From: CAZIUL01 sp964542475
GTDB lineage: Bacteria; Planctomycetota; B15-G4; CAYZWU01
NCBI GenBank assembly: GCA_964542475.1
Contig: CAZIUL010000010.1
Span: 1-64,000 of the forward strand
Direction of reading: 5' to 3'
Length of the DNA stretch: 64,000 nucleotides
Below the pieces are notes generated by a model, which saw nothing but the letters and a program-made list of their open reading frames with translations, did not search any database and was not told where the DNA came from. Each line of letters opens with the position of its first letter. Position 1 is the stretch's first letter. Made by a program: the position numbers and the translations under genes. Positions 25,720-34,036 of the stretch are shown here, one piece after another.

Positions 25720-26097
25720 ATGATGAACCGTGAACCGATCGAGTCCGTGAAACCCGTTAATGCTCAGGAGCTTCTAAGAAGTCAGCCTGTTGGGCCGGAG
25801 AGAGCCCACCGCCGCGGACAGGGGAGACAGAAATCCGTAGAGTTCGATGTCCTGCTCGCTGACATGGCGCGCAAGGTCGAGAACCTTAAAGGCAAGGCAT
25901 CTCATGGAAAAACCGCGGCCCCCCTATCCACTGATGGTGCAGAGAACATATCAATAAGGCGGGAAATCCACAGGCCCAAGGATCTTCAGGCTGCGCTTCG
26001 CGAGGCGGACGGCAATTTTCGCTCGTGCATGCAGCTCAAGGAAAAGCTGGCTGAAGCGTACAAGGCCACTATGGACGGTGTGAACGGGGGAAAATAG
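25720..26097 (+). CDS. Small protein with FliE-like C-terminus
   Basis: A 125-residue protein downstream of flgL. The N-terminal two thirds is basic and probably flexible. The last 35 residues, ADGNFRSCMQLKEKLAEAYK and then ATM, match the FliE C-terminal helix of this same genome (residues F, K-L, A-Y-K and M line up without gaps; 8 of 24 identical). FliE joins the MS ring to the rod. I infer an exported rod-adaptor-like or export-signal-bearing protein. It is not a duplicate of fliE (39061-39369), since the N-terminal part is unrelated. Confidence 0.6.
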   Translation: MMNREPIESVKPVNAQELLRSQPVGPERAHRRGQGRQKSVEFDVLLADMARKVENLKGKASHGKTAAPLSTDGAENISIRREIHRPKDLQAALREADGNFRSCMQLKEKLAEAYKATMDGVNGGK

Positions 26098-26136
26098 TTC
26101 GGTATCGAGATCGATCAGCGGGCTATATAGCAAAGC

Positions 26137-28119
26137 CTACCTCCCTATAGTAACCACCGGCGGCGGAGTTGAGCGCTTCAAGAAAAGAAGGGCGAAGCTC
26201 GTGTTCGAAATGTTCGACCCCCATTCGTTGGCCTGTGTGGACCAGCTTCCGTCGGGCTGCTGCTTGTCCATCAGGTATGCGGCTCCCTCGCGGTACCAGT
26301 CATGGGAACCGATGAAACGCCTGTTCAAAAGCGATCCCACTCGCTCCAGGCTGTAAATGTAGTAATAGTAGTAATGCTTTTCGCCGTTCGGATTGGTCTC
26401 TATGGCCCAGTAATCCGTAAGCCAGGCCAGGCTGTCGCGGATAGCCTCCCCCAGTTCGGCCCTGTTTTTCGAAGCTACCGGTACCGGCGATCGCAGCTTA
26501 ACCAGCTCCTCGTAGCAGAGAACAAGGCAGCTGATACCGATGTTCGCCCTGCTTCCCCTTAAACCGGAGGGCTCCGGAGGAAAACCGTGATTGTAGCCCC
26601 ATCCACGTGCCTTGGCTGGTGTGACATAAAACTCAGGTAGGCCGTTCTCCTTGAAATTTTTGAACTCCAGCAGCTTTACCCTCGGGCCGTTGGGTGACTG
26701 GTAGGTAAGATAGTACTTCAGTACCTTTTCCCAGATCCCCTGCGGAACCTTGATCCCGCATCTTGACGCGGCCTTGAGACCGAGGATGCCGAACTGACCA
26801 TTCGAGATGTCCATGGCGCTTGTTTCCAGGTCGTACCGCCAGGATCCGCCCTTACCGTGGTGGCTGAGTATTAGTTCCGTCAGATCCTCCATGTAAAGCC
26901 GCTCGTCCCCGCTCAGCTCCCTTGACCACTCGTGTTTCTCCCGCTTCTCCAGTGGCATCCCCGCCAGCTCGAACCGCTCGTACATGGGTGCGGCCTTCGC
27001 ATCCATGGCCATTAGTGTGAACCCGATCTCGTAGGTGTACTTCGGGGGGTGGTCGTAAAGGAACTCGAACCCTTTCCCGACGGCAGGATCATGCTTGCTG
27101 ACCCCGGAGTTCAGCATGGACAACAGAGACAGGGAAGTCAGCGCGGCCTCGTAAAGGCGGTCTATCATCTTGTAGCTGCCCCAGGAACCGTCTTCTTTCT
27201 GCATCTTTCTCAGCCAGCCCACTCCCTTGTCCACGGTCTCGTTCACCTTCCTGTCGAACTCGATCTCCTCCTCGCGGCTCAACCGGCGCGCGTAAAGCGG
27301 AGTGTCGATCTCCTCGTCCTTGATCAGCACATCCTCCGGCAAAGGATGCGCTTTTCCGTTGATTACGGATTGTGCATAGGTGAGCGCGTTTTGAAGCAGG
27401 TCATCGCATAGCTTTTGGGTCACCTCGGGTTGGTTTCCGGGGATCTTGTCGGGCGTGCATGCAAAAAAGACGACGCGGCCGTCTCCCCACCCCATCTCAA
27501 CGCACCAGGCCTCCTCGCGCCTCTCATCCTGGCCGGCAAGCACCTGGGAACACCTGGATTTGCGGAAGGTCCACCAGGATAAGGTGTGCCCCGGCCATTT
27601 CCCGTCGCCCCTCCATTCCTTCTTCAGGCGATCTCGGGATATCGGGTTGGGCATGCTGAAGATGGGGTGGCTTGCTTCGACGAAACCGAGCTCGCCGTAG
27701 CTCCCGCGGCCGCGCAGTAGAAACGCTTTCTCAGGCAGCCAGGGCTCGATGTCCCACCTGTCTGCTTCCTGGGCAAACACCAGCACGACACCGCCTTGGG
27801 CCACAAAGCTGCGGAGTGATGCCGCTTCATCCCGGAACCACGCCCTTATTATCGGGTTGTTCAGGGCGAACGAACCCACCAGCAGCACATCACACCTGGA
27901 GGGCCGAAACCCCTTGCCCGTGATTTTCGGGACGGCGGCGACCCCCTTGAACCCGATCCGCTTCAACTGCTCTTCCAGGCCGGTGAACCTTGTATGGTTG
28001 TCCTTGAACTCCAGCAAGGCGATTTTCGCCCTCCCGGCGGCGTGAAGCCAGGGAGATGCTAAGAGCACGAACGTTACGATTGATAGTATGAAACTTTTCA
28101 TTGAAGCAGGCAGTGGCAT
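26137..28119 (-). CDS. Exported terpenoid-cyclase-toroid repeat protein
   Basis: A 660-residue exported protein; the signal MKSFILSIVTFVLLASPWL begins at residue 7, so the ATG at 28101 is an alternative start. Residues about 30-245 look like a DUF4159/glutamine-amidotransferase-like domain (RSFVAQGGVVLVFAQEADRW). Residues about 290-650 hold prenyltransferase/squalene-cyclase-type alpha-alpha repeats with QxDGSW-like motifs (MQKEDGSWGSY, KQQPDGSWSTQ). No DxDD cyclase motif is evident, so catalysis is doubtful. This architecture is common in planctomycete-type genomes. It converges on the flagellar operon and looks unrelated to it. Confidence 0.7.
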   Translation of the reverse strand: MPLPASMKSFILSIVTFVLLASPWLHAAGRAKIALLEFKDNHTRFTGLEEQLKRIGFKGVAAVPKITGKGFRPSRCDVLLVGSFALNNPIIRAWFRDEAASLRSFVAQGGVVLVFAQEADRWDIEPWLPEKAFLLRGRGSYGELGFVEASHPIFSMPNPISRDRLKKEWRGDGKWPGHTLSWWTFRKSRCSQVLAGQDERREEAWCVEMGWGDGRVVFFACTPDKIPGNQPEVTQKLCDDLLQNALTYAQSVINGKAHPLPEDVLIKDEEIDTPLYARRLSREEEIEFDRKVNETVDKGVGWLRKMQKEDGSWGSYKMIDRLYEAALTSLSLLSMLNSGVSKHDPAVGKGFEFLYDHPPKYTYEIGFTLMAMDAKAAPMYERFELAGMPLEKREKHEWSRELSGDERLYMEDLTELILSHHGKGGSWRYDLETSAMDISNGQFGILGLKAASRCGIKVPQGIWEKVLKYYLTYQSPNGPRVKLLEFKNFKENGLPEFYVTPAKARGWGYNHGFPPEPSGLRGSRANIGISCLVLCYEELVKLRSPVPVASKNRAELGEAIRDSLAWLTDYWAIETNPNGEKHYYYYYIYSLERVGSLLNRRFIGSHDWYREGAAYLMDKQQPDGSWSTQANEWGSNISNTSFALLFLKRSTPPPVVTIGR

Positions 28120-28138
28120 ATCAGCCTATGTCAAGGAC

Positions 28139-28163
28139 ACGGCCCTCCTACACGGAGGGCCGT
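28139..28163. terminator. Perfect 10-bp inverted repeat between two minus-strand genes
   Basis: ACGGCCCTCC (28139-28148) pairs with GGAGGGCCGT (28154-28163) across five bases. It follows the HTH gene and precedes the toroid-protein gene. The hairpin is very stable but has no T-tract on either strand, so termination would have to be partial or factor-assisted. Confidence 0.5.
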
Positions 28164-28198
28164 CAAGAATCCTGTATGCAAAGTCAGGGTAAACGCGG

Positions 28199-28612
28199 CT
28201 ACTTAATCGTTGTCAATATGTACCCGCCCTTATCCTTGGCGACCTGGAGCTTGCAGCCCGCCTTAATATCGGCAACAAAGCCTTGAATGGCTCCCAGATC
28301 AAGATCTCCCTTGACCACGATCTCGCACGCCCCCCGGGAAGAAGGCCTTGCCGTGGCTTTGCTTTTCGCTTTTTTCGGAGGCCTACCCGGTCCCTTCTTA
28401 CCAAGCGGCTTCCTTGCTTTACTCCTGCCCTTGGGCATATTGTCCTTGTTCGCTTCAATCCAATCATCTACGGAAGTTTCGTTGACAAGGAGGCTTCTTC
28501 CCTTTCCGCTCGTCTTGAAGGGGAACTTCTTTCGGTTCCGCCACATGCACAGTGTGCCTTTCCGGACACCGACCTTTTCAGCAGCTTGTTCAAGTGTAAT
28601 CCAATTGACCAT
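28199..28612 (-). CDS. MerR/excisionase-type HTH protein with AT-hook-like linker
   Basis: A 137-residue DNA-binding protein. Residues 3-55 form a winged-helix HTH_17/MerR-like domain (ITLEQAAEKVGVRKGTLCMW, then a wing and VDDWIEANKD). A basic linker contains GRPPKKAK, an AT-hook-like motif. The last 40 residues form a small beta-rich domain (CEIVVKGDLDLGAIQGFVAD). The ATG at 28612 is preceded by AGGAG; the frame extends further with a TTG but without support. Its target is unknown; inverted GATCACA sites lie just upstream. Confidence 0.65.
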   Translation of the reverse strand: MVNWITLEQAAEKVGVRKGTLCMWRNRKKFPFKTSGKGRSLLVNETSVDDWIEANKDNMPKGRSKARKPLGKKGPGRPPKKAKSKATARPSSRGACEIVVKGDLDLGAIQGFVADIKAGCKLQVAKDKGGYILTTIK

Positions 28613-28673
28613 GTCATGTCTCCTATTCAATACAACTAATGGTTAATCGCTAAACAAGAAACACTAACACCTG

Positions 28674-28714
28674 GATCACACATTACCAGAGCATTTATTT
28701 GTTTTTTTGTGATC
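28674..28714 (-). promoter_or_regulatory. Inverted GATCACA pair upstream of the HTH gene
   Basis: GATCACA at 28674-28680 and its reverse complement TGTGATC at 28708-28714 flank an AT-rich stretch about 60-100 bases before the HTH start. They could be operator half-sites for autoregulation. The orientation is opposite to that of a CRP site. Confidence 0.3.
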
Positions 28715-28770
28715 ATATCAATCAATCCCAAGGGGTCATGACAGACGGTATAAATCACAGTCAATCACGC

Positions 28771-28798
28771 AAAAAAAACGGGGCTTTTCAGCCCCGTT
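28771..28798 (-). terminator. Intrinsic terminator of the long flagellar operon
   Basis: On the minus strand, AACGGGGC-TGAAAA-GCCCCGTT is followed by a run of T residues (the A-tract at 28771-28778). It lies about 27 bases past the fliN stop and is a textbook Rho-independent terminator for the 46.9-28.8 kb operon. Confidence 0.88.
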
Positions 28799-28824
28799 TA
28801 TTATCTTCACTTCCGATCGTAAGG

Positions 28825-29265
28825 TCACAAAATGTTCTTTCCTGTCTCCAGGATCTCGCTCACGCGTATTCCGAAACAGTTGCCGACAACAACAATCTCG
28901 CCCCTGGCAACCAACTTGCCGTTGATCTTCAAATCAACCGGTTCATCCGCGTTTCTATCGAGATCAATAACCGATCCCGGAGACAGTTGAAGAACATCTT
29001 CGATCTTCATCACGGAATGACCGAGTTCCACGGTCAGCGGAACCGTAACATCCAGCAGAAGATCAAAATTATTGACGATGCCGCCCCCCGGGGAAGGCGA
29101 TCCAAGGTCGGAGAACTCCGCCTTGTTCACGTCCGAGGCATCTCCGGCAGCGTCCTGTCCCTCTATCTCCTGGTTTTCCTTGACATCGCCTTCCGGGCCG
29201 GCTCCAGCAGCCTTTTCGTTTTTCTCTTCAGCGGTCCCGACTTGTTCGTCTTTGTTTTCAACCAT
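28825..29265 (-). CDS. fliN: Flagellar C-ring protein FliN
   Basis: A 146-residue protein. The first 60 residues are acidic and disordered. The C-terminal SpoA domain (about 65-145) carries the family blocks LLLDVTVPLTVELGHSVMKI, LQLSPGSVIDLDR and VARGEIVVVGNCFGIRV. FliN forms the lower C ring with FliM and anchors FliH-FliI. Its start overlaps the end of fliM by eight bases. It is the last gene of the operon, directly before the terminator. Confidence 0.95.
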   Translation of the reverse strand: MVENKDEQVGTAEEKNEKAAGAGPEGDVKENQEIEGQDAAGDASDVNKAEFSDLGSPSPGGGIVNNFDLLLDVTVPLTVELGHSVMKIEDVLQLSPGSVIDLDRNADEPVDLKINGKLVARGEIVVVGNCFGIRVSEILETGKNIL

Positions 29266-30298
29266 TGGCAGCTTCTTTCTCGTTTCCCGCGCAGTGCTCG
29301 GATTTGCGGATCTCCAACACCTTCATTGCCAGTCTCTTGTTATACATACCGACATTGCCCTTAATAATCGCATCAGACCCTATCGGCATCTCCACTGTAT
29401 CGTTGATCTTTTTGTCCATTACAATTACATCTTCCAGCTTCAAATTCAGAAAATCGCCAACAGAAATTTCGGCCTCTCCGAGAACGAGAGGAAGACCGAC
29501 CTCCACCTTGAACAGTTTTTTTTCCAGGTGCCCTTTCCACTCCTCGAGCTTGCCGGGATCCTGTCCATCCCGCTCCTCAAGCCCTCCTATCCGTCCGATA
29601 TACTTCTCTAATGATGCGAACGGGAAACAAACGGTAAGGCTTCCGTAGCCTTGGTTCTTTTCTTCCTCCTCTTCCTTCCCGGTCCCGGAAAAAACGAGAG
29701 GGACAACGAGCAGCACATCCTTGGGGTTAGCGGCTTCCACCCGCTTCGGATCGCTTGTCCTGTCCAGGAGTTTCGGCGTCAGCTTCACAACGCTCTCCCA
29801 GGCTACGGCAACATATTCGATCACAGCACCGGCCATCTGATCGGTAATACCCCATTCGACCTGGGTCAGCTCTCTCGGATCGATTTCTACTTTCCCGCTG
29901 CCTCCCAACACCCTGTCAACCATCCAGAACACGAGCCTGTGGTCGAACACCATCAAGGCAGGCTCCTTCATCGGCTCGAACCCTACACTGAAAATACAGC
30001 TCGGATTCGACAGCGACTCCATAAACGCAGTGTATCTCTCCTGGAAAACGCTCTGCACCTCAATCCCAACGTCTTGATTAAGAACGCCTGTAAACCTCTT
30101 CGCCAGATCCTCCGACATCATTTCAAAAAAACCATTTATGCTGTCCATCTGGTTCAAGGTCAGACGGTTCGGCTTTCTTGGATCAAATGGAGTGATCTCC
30201 TTCGCATCGGCAACAGGGGCATTCCGGCCTTTCTCCCCACTTCCGGCGCGTTCCTTCTTCCTCTCGAGAAAAGCTTCGATCTGTTCTTTGCTCAACAC
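29258..30298 (-). CDS. fliM: Flagellar motor switch protein FliM
   Basis: A 346-residue C-ring switch protein. Near the N-terminus MLSKEQIEAFL is the type of helix that binds phospho-CheY in other species. The middle CheC-like domain (about 60-250) and the C-terminal SpoA domain (KVEVGLPLVLGEAEISVGDF) follow. The start is a GTG with GGAG eight bases upstream. It lies after fliL and overlaps fliN by eight bases. Confidence 0.94.
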   Translation of the reverse strand: MLSKEQIEAFLERKKERAGSGEKGRNAPVADAKEITPFDPRKPNRLTLNQMDSINGFFEMMSEDLAKRFTGVLNQDVGIEVQSVFQERYTAFMESLSNPSCIFSVGFEPMKEPALMVFDHRLVFWMVDRVLGGSGKVEIDPRELTQVEWGITDQMAGAVIEYVAVAWESVVKLTPKLLDRTSDPKRVEAANPKDVLLVVPLVFSGTGKEEEEEKNQGYGSLTVCFPFASLEKYIGRIGGLEERDGQDPGKLEEWKGHLEKKLFKVEVGLPLVLGEAEISVGDFLNLKLEDVIVMDKKINDTVEMPIGSDAIIKGNVGMYNKRLAMKVLEIRKSEHCAGNEKEAANG

Positions 30299-30344
30299 CT
30301 GCTGTTCTCCGTCATTCTAACAAAATAACACGACATCCCGCGCC

Positions 30345-30887
30345 CTACTGGACCAGAAACTGCTCGTAGTATATTTCGCTGATCCCGCCCATATTATCGG
30401 GGAAAACCACTTTGTTAAGTTCATCGATGAGCTCAAAGCGAAGCCTGTTCAGGTCCTCCCTTGATTCGAGGTCCTCCATGGTTTTCTCCGTTAGCAGCGT
30501 GGTCAAGGCATCCTTAAGCTCTACTTCCCTTCTTGCGAACGGATCAGCCGCTCCTTTCGATTGATCGGTTTCATACATGACATTAAGCTTGATCTTGAGA
30601 ATCCGTTTCTTGCTGGTTCCCTTAAGGTTGACCAATATTTCAGGCACCGAATAGTTCAAGAGATCGTCTCTGCTGACCGCACCTTTGTCTTCGGATGCCT
30701 CACCATCCTGAACCGACACATCTCCATTTCCGCTTCCATCGCTGGAGGGGACGGCAAAAGTTGTGAACAGGAAAGCCGCTCCGATGACCATGAAAAGACC
30801 TGCCGAAGAAAAGATCATAACCTTTTTCTTGCCCCCGCCTTTTTCAACATTTTCTTCGGGCGTTTCAATTTTTTCTTCGCCAGCCAT
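30345..30887 (-). CDS. fliL: Stator-associated protein FliL
   Basis: A 180-residue protein with a short basic/acidic cytoplasmic N-terminus, one membrane span (about 24-45, KVMIFSSAGLFMVIGAAFLF) and a periplasmic FliL domain whose end, LTEKTMEDLESREDLNRLRF, is typical. FliL forms rings around the stators and raises torque. The start has a strong GGAGAGAGG site. It follows the second motB-type gene and precedes fliM, a common order. Confidence 0.9.
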   Translation of the reverse strand: MAGEEKIETPEENVEKGGGKKKVMIFSSAGLFMVIGAAFLFTTFAVPSSDGSGNGDVSVQDGEASEDKGAVSRDDLLNYSVPEILVNLKGTSKKRILKIKLNVMYETDQSKGAADPFARREVELKDALTTLLTEKTMEDLESREDLNRLRFELIDELNKVVFPDNMGGISEIYYEQFLVQ

Positions 30888-30966
30888 ACCTCTCTCCTTT
30901 CGATCAAATGCTTTCGGTTCGCGCAGGACAAGAAAGATGAACAGAGCAGCACTCTGCGCGTATGTA

Positions 30967-31662
30967 TTATTTATCGGATTTTGTCAGCTTAATATTCACC
31001 CGTCTGTTCAATACCGGATCCCGATCACCCTCCGCAATGGGCCTGAAATTCCCGTATCCAACAGCGTGCATCCTCTCAATCGGAATGCCCTCCGCCTCGT
31101 TCAGGTAGCTCATCACTCGATATGCCCTCTTGAGCGACAGGTCCCATGCCGCCTGTTCATTCCCCATGCACTCAGACCAGGCGTACCCGGCGATCTCGAC
31201 ATCGCTTTCTCTCTCCCTCAGCAGCACAGCCTGTTCACGGAGCCACACAACAGCCTCGCTATCCAAACGTGTCGAGCCCCTCCTGAACTGAACCGCGCCA
31301 GGAATCCACGCCTCTCCGCGCTCCTCCATCATTTCGAGTTCAATCTTTTCAACCATATCATAGGAGCTTTCCTTTCCGTCCTCAGCGTCCTCGTCCGGAG
31401 GGGGACACAAGAACTTTCTTTCAAACTGTCCCAGGACAATGGTTTTTGTGTCTGCATTCAACAGGCCCGGAAGGCCTTTTGTTTCAAGCGCTTCGATGAA
31501 TGAACCTACGCCGGCCGCAAAAAGCTCGGCTCTCTTTTCCCTGGCAAATGTACAAAGCAGGATGAAGAGCGTCAGAAGGTTGAGCATTATGTCCCCGAAC
31601 GTGGCAAAATGCTGGGGGATGATACGCTTTTCTTCTTTTGGCTTCTTGCGGACTTTGCCCAT
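30967..31662 (-). CDS. motB: Second MotB-type stator protein
   Basis: A 231-residue protein with the MotB layout. A short N-terminus and one span (TFGDIMLNLLTLFILLCTFA) keep the stator Asp in TFGD. A linker leads to an OmpA-type peptidoglycan-binding domain with DLSLKRAYRVMSYL and DPVLNRRVNIKL. The start at 31662 follows AGGGGG two bases after the preceding gene; a longer frame exists but overlaps that gene. Since motA is followed by two such genes, this one may form a heteromeric stator or an alternative one. Confidence 0.85.
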   Translation of the reverse strand: MGKVRKKPKEEKRIIPQHFATFGDIMLNLLTLFILLCTFAREKRAELFAAGVGSFIEALETKGLPGLLNADTKTIVLGQFERKFLCPPPDEDAEDGKESSYDMVEKIELEMMEERGEAWIPGAVQFRRGSTRLDSEAVVWLREQAVLLRERESDVEIAGYAWSECMGNEQAAWDLSLKRAYRVMSYLNEAEGIPIERMHAVGYGNFRPIAEGDRDPVLNRRVNIKLTKSDK

Positions 31663-31664
31663 GA

Positions 31665-32405
31665 TCAGCGACCCCCTTGTACATCTTTCACGATTATCTC
31701 CACGCGGCGGTTCAGGGCCCTGCCAACCGCGGTCGAGTTGTTGGCCACCGGTTTGCAAGCGCCGTAAGATGCAATTCCGATCTGTTTCGGAAGCACACCG
31801 CACTTGTCCGTGAAAACCATGGCCACGCTCCTTGCCATGGCGCCTGTCAGCTCATGAGGCGTTGGAAAGCTGTAAGAACCGTTGAATGCGGAATCCAGAT
31901 GACCCTCCAGAACCATCCTGTTCGGGTAGTATGCGAGCGTGCTTCCAAGCTTCTCCAACACCGGCATGAACCCCTTCCTTATAGTGTCGGAACCCGGGTT
32001 GAAAAGGCGATCCGCTTCGAGCCGTATCCTCATTCCCTCATCGATCCGGTCCATTTTCAGTTCCTCGCCTTTGCGCATGGTGCTTGCGAGGTCTTCGAGC
32101 TCTCTTTCGAGCTTCTCCAGGTCGCGGTAAAACGGTGATGAAGCGCCTCCCACTCTGAGCTGGTCAGCCCTTGAGATATCCTTCAGGATGAAAGATGTGC
32201 GGTTCAGCATAAAATCCGGGCCCAGGATACCGAACGCTCCCTGCAGGGAGCCGGCGATCCTTTTGAACTCCTGCTCTTCAAGCGTGGAGAAGGTGAGAAT
32301 GAGCACGAAAAAGGTCACGAGAAGCGATATCACGTCGCTGAACGTGATGATCCACACGGGACACCCTCTCCGCACCTCTTCTTCCGGTTTTTTTCTTCCC
32401 GCCAT
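31665..32405 (-). CDS. motB: Flagellar stator protein MotB/PomB
   Basis: A 246-residue stator B subunit. The span PVWIITFSDVISLLVTFFVL contains the conserved ion-binding Asp (FSD). The C-terminal OmpA domain binds peptidoglycan, with the signature GRALNRRVEIIV. The span resembles sodium-type PomB as much as proton-type MotB, so the coupling ion cannot be decided by eye. It overlaps motA by one base and is followed two bases later by a second motB-type gene. Confidence 0.92.
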   Translation of the reverse strand: MAGRKKPEEEVRRGCPVWIITFSDVISLLVTFFVLILTFSTLEEQEFKRIAGSLQGAFGILGPDFMLNRTSFILKDISRADQLRVGGASSPFYRDLEKLERELEDLASTMRKGEELKMDRIDEGMRIRLEADRLFNPGSDTIRKGFMPVLEKLGSTLAYYPNRMVLEGHLDSAFNGSYSFPTPHELTGAMARSVAMVFTDKCGVLPKQIGIASYGACKPVANNSTAVGRALNRRVEIIVKDVQGGR

Positions 32406-33178
32406 CAGGCTGCCTTTTCTTCCATCTTTGCCCTTTCCCGCGGCGGTATGAACGACTTCAGCTTCTCTTCAACAAGCTGGGGCTGATCTCCGGACTGGAT
32501 CGATATCACCCCCTCGATGACGATGTCCCTCAACAAAACCTCTTCCTTCTCGCGCTGGCCCAGCTTGCCGGCAAGAGGAAGAAAAACGAGGTTGGCCATG
32601 ATCGCCCCGTAAAAGGTGGTGAGCAGGGCCACGGCCATACCACCGCCGATCTTCGACGGGTCGTCCAGGTTCTGCAACATCTGAACGAGCCCGATAAGGG
32701 TTCCGATCATGCCGAAGGCCGGCGCAGCAGCGCCCATCGAATCCAGGATGCTCTTGCCTGCGATGTGGCGCGAGGAGGTCTGGTCGACATCAACCTGCAT
32801 TATGTCCCGGATGGTTTCCGACGGGTATCCGTCGATGATCAGGCGAAGCCCCTTCGACATGAAAGGGTCTTCCATCTCTTCGAGCTTGCTCTCGAGCGCA
32901 AGAAGCCCCTCGCGCCTTGAAAGAGTGGCGAACCCGACTATCTGATTGATCACGGCGCCGGTTTCCGGAAGCTTGAAAAGGAAGACGTTCTTGAGCACCT
33001 TGAACACGCCGACCACCTTTTTGATAGGAAAGTTGATCAGCGTGGAAGCGATGGTCCCTCCGCCCGTGACCATGAATGAGGGAACGTGGATAAACATATC
33101 CAGCGACCCGCCCATCAAGATAGATATCAAGATGAGCCCCACACCGGAAACGATTCCGACTAAAGTTGCTATATCCAT
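32405..33178 (-). CDS. motA: Flagellar stator protein MotA/PomA
   Basis: A 257-residue stator A subunit with four membrane spans, two at the N-terminus and two flanking AFGMIGTLIGLVQMLQNLDD. The intervening cytoplasmic loop is charged and contacts FliG. The C-terminal TTFYGAIMANLVFLPLAGKL is diagnostic. Pentameric MotA surrounds a MotB dimer and uses ion flow to turn the rotor. It sits between the MotE/YlxF-like gene and two motB-type genes. Confidence 0.95.
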   Translation of the reverse strand: MDIATLVGIVSGVGLILISILMGGSLDMFIHVPSFMVTGGGTIASTLINFPIKKVVGVFKVLKNVFLFKLPETGAVINQIVGFATLSRREGLLALESKLEEMEDPFMSKGLRLIIDGYPSETIRDIMQVDVDQTSSRHIAGKSILDSMGAAAPAFGMIGTLIGLVQMLQNLDDPSKIGGGMAVALLTTFYGAIMANLVFLPLAGKLGQREKEEVLLRDIVIEGVISIQSGDQPQLVEEKLKSFIPPRERAKMEEKAA

Positions 33179-33219
33179 GACAGACCCTTCAAACTACACC
33201 TGATGCACGGGATGTTCCT

Positions 33220-34008
33220 TCACTTGCCCGTGTCGGATTTCTTCTTCTGTTCCTGGAACTTGGCGAGCTTCTCGGTGAGCTCCCTGACCTTGGACGCATC
33301 CATGCTGGGTAATATCTTTCCCGCATCCGCCGCGTCCATCTTCACCATGATCTTCACAGCCTGCTGAATATCCATTTCGTCGAACTGCTTTGCTGCTTCA
33401 TCCGATTTCATGCTCGAAAAAATCTCGGCAAGCTTGCGGATCATCACCTCCTCGTTTTCCTCTATGGTCACGACCTCTCTCCTGAACTCCTCGCGCGCCG
33501 CATCCAGCTCAGACTTGGCAGTGGCAATGCTGGTCATTATCTTTTCGAGCTCTGTCTTGCGCTCTGCCAGATCGTCCCTGAGCCGGCCAAGGCCGCCCTT
33601 TTCAACCTCCAAAGCCGCTTTCTGCTTCTCAGTTTTTTCCCTGGTTTCACGCGCCTCATCCATGAGATCCATGAACTCGTTTATACTGAACCCTTCAGGG
33701 AGCGCTCCTGAAGACTTATTGAATCGATCCTGCGTGCCGGGCTTATTACGGGAGCGGCCTCCTCCACCCCCTCCCTGCTCCGACTCTGACGACTCCGCTT
33801 CCTTTCCCGCTCCATCTCCGCCCGCGTCTTTTTTCAGTATCGCCGGATCCGGGGCAGGCAAAAACGCCTTCAGCACCGGATTTTTGTTCAAAAACACTAG
33901 ATCCTCTCCTTCCAGCCTTCCCTGGAACGAAAGTATCGCGAGCGAAGATCCAATGAACAGGGCGGATCCGCCGACTACCATTCCTATCACCATGATTGCC
34001 GTTTTCAT
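33220..34008 (-). CDS. MotE/YlxF-like protein with MgtE-N-type domain
   Basis: A 262-residue protein: one N-terminal membrane anchor (about 5-27), a Gly/Ser-rich flexible segment, a long coiled coil (about 110-195), and a C-terminal helical MgtE-N-like domain (IQQAVKIMVKMDAADAGKIL). The same arrangement occurs in Bacillus YlxF, located next to fliJ, and in rhizobial MotE, a periplasmic MotC chaperone. Between fliJ and motA a stator- or export-related role is likely, but the name is inferred. Ribosome site AGGGAG. Confidence 0.75.
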   Translation of the reverse strand: MKTAIMVIGMVVGGSALFIGSSLAILSFQGRLEGEDLVFLNKNPVLKAFLPAPDPAILKKDAGGDGAGKEAESSESEQGGGGGGRSRNKPGTQDRFNKSSGALPEGFSINEFMDLMDEARETREKTEKQKAALEVEKGGLGRLRDDLAERKTELEKIMTSIATAKSELDAAREEFRREVVTIEENEEVMIRKLAEIFSSMKSDEAAKQFDEMDIQQAVKIMVKMDAADAGKILPSMDASKVRELTEKLAKFQEQKKKSDTGK

Positions 34009-34036
34009 TCTCTCGATCTCCCTTTATGGCCTGTCC

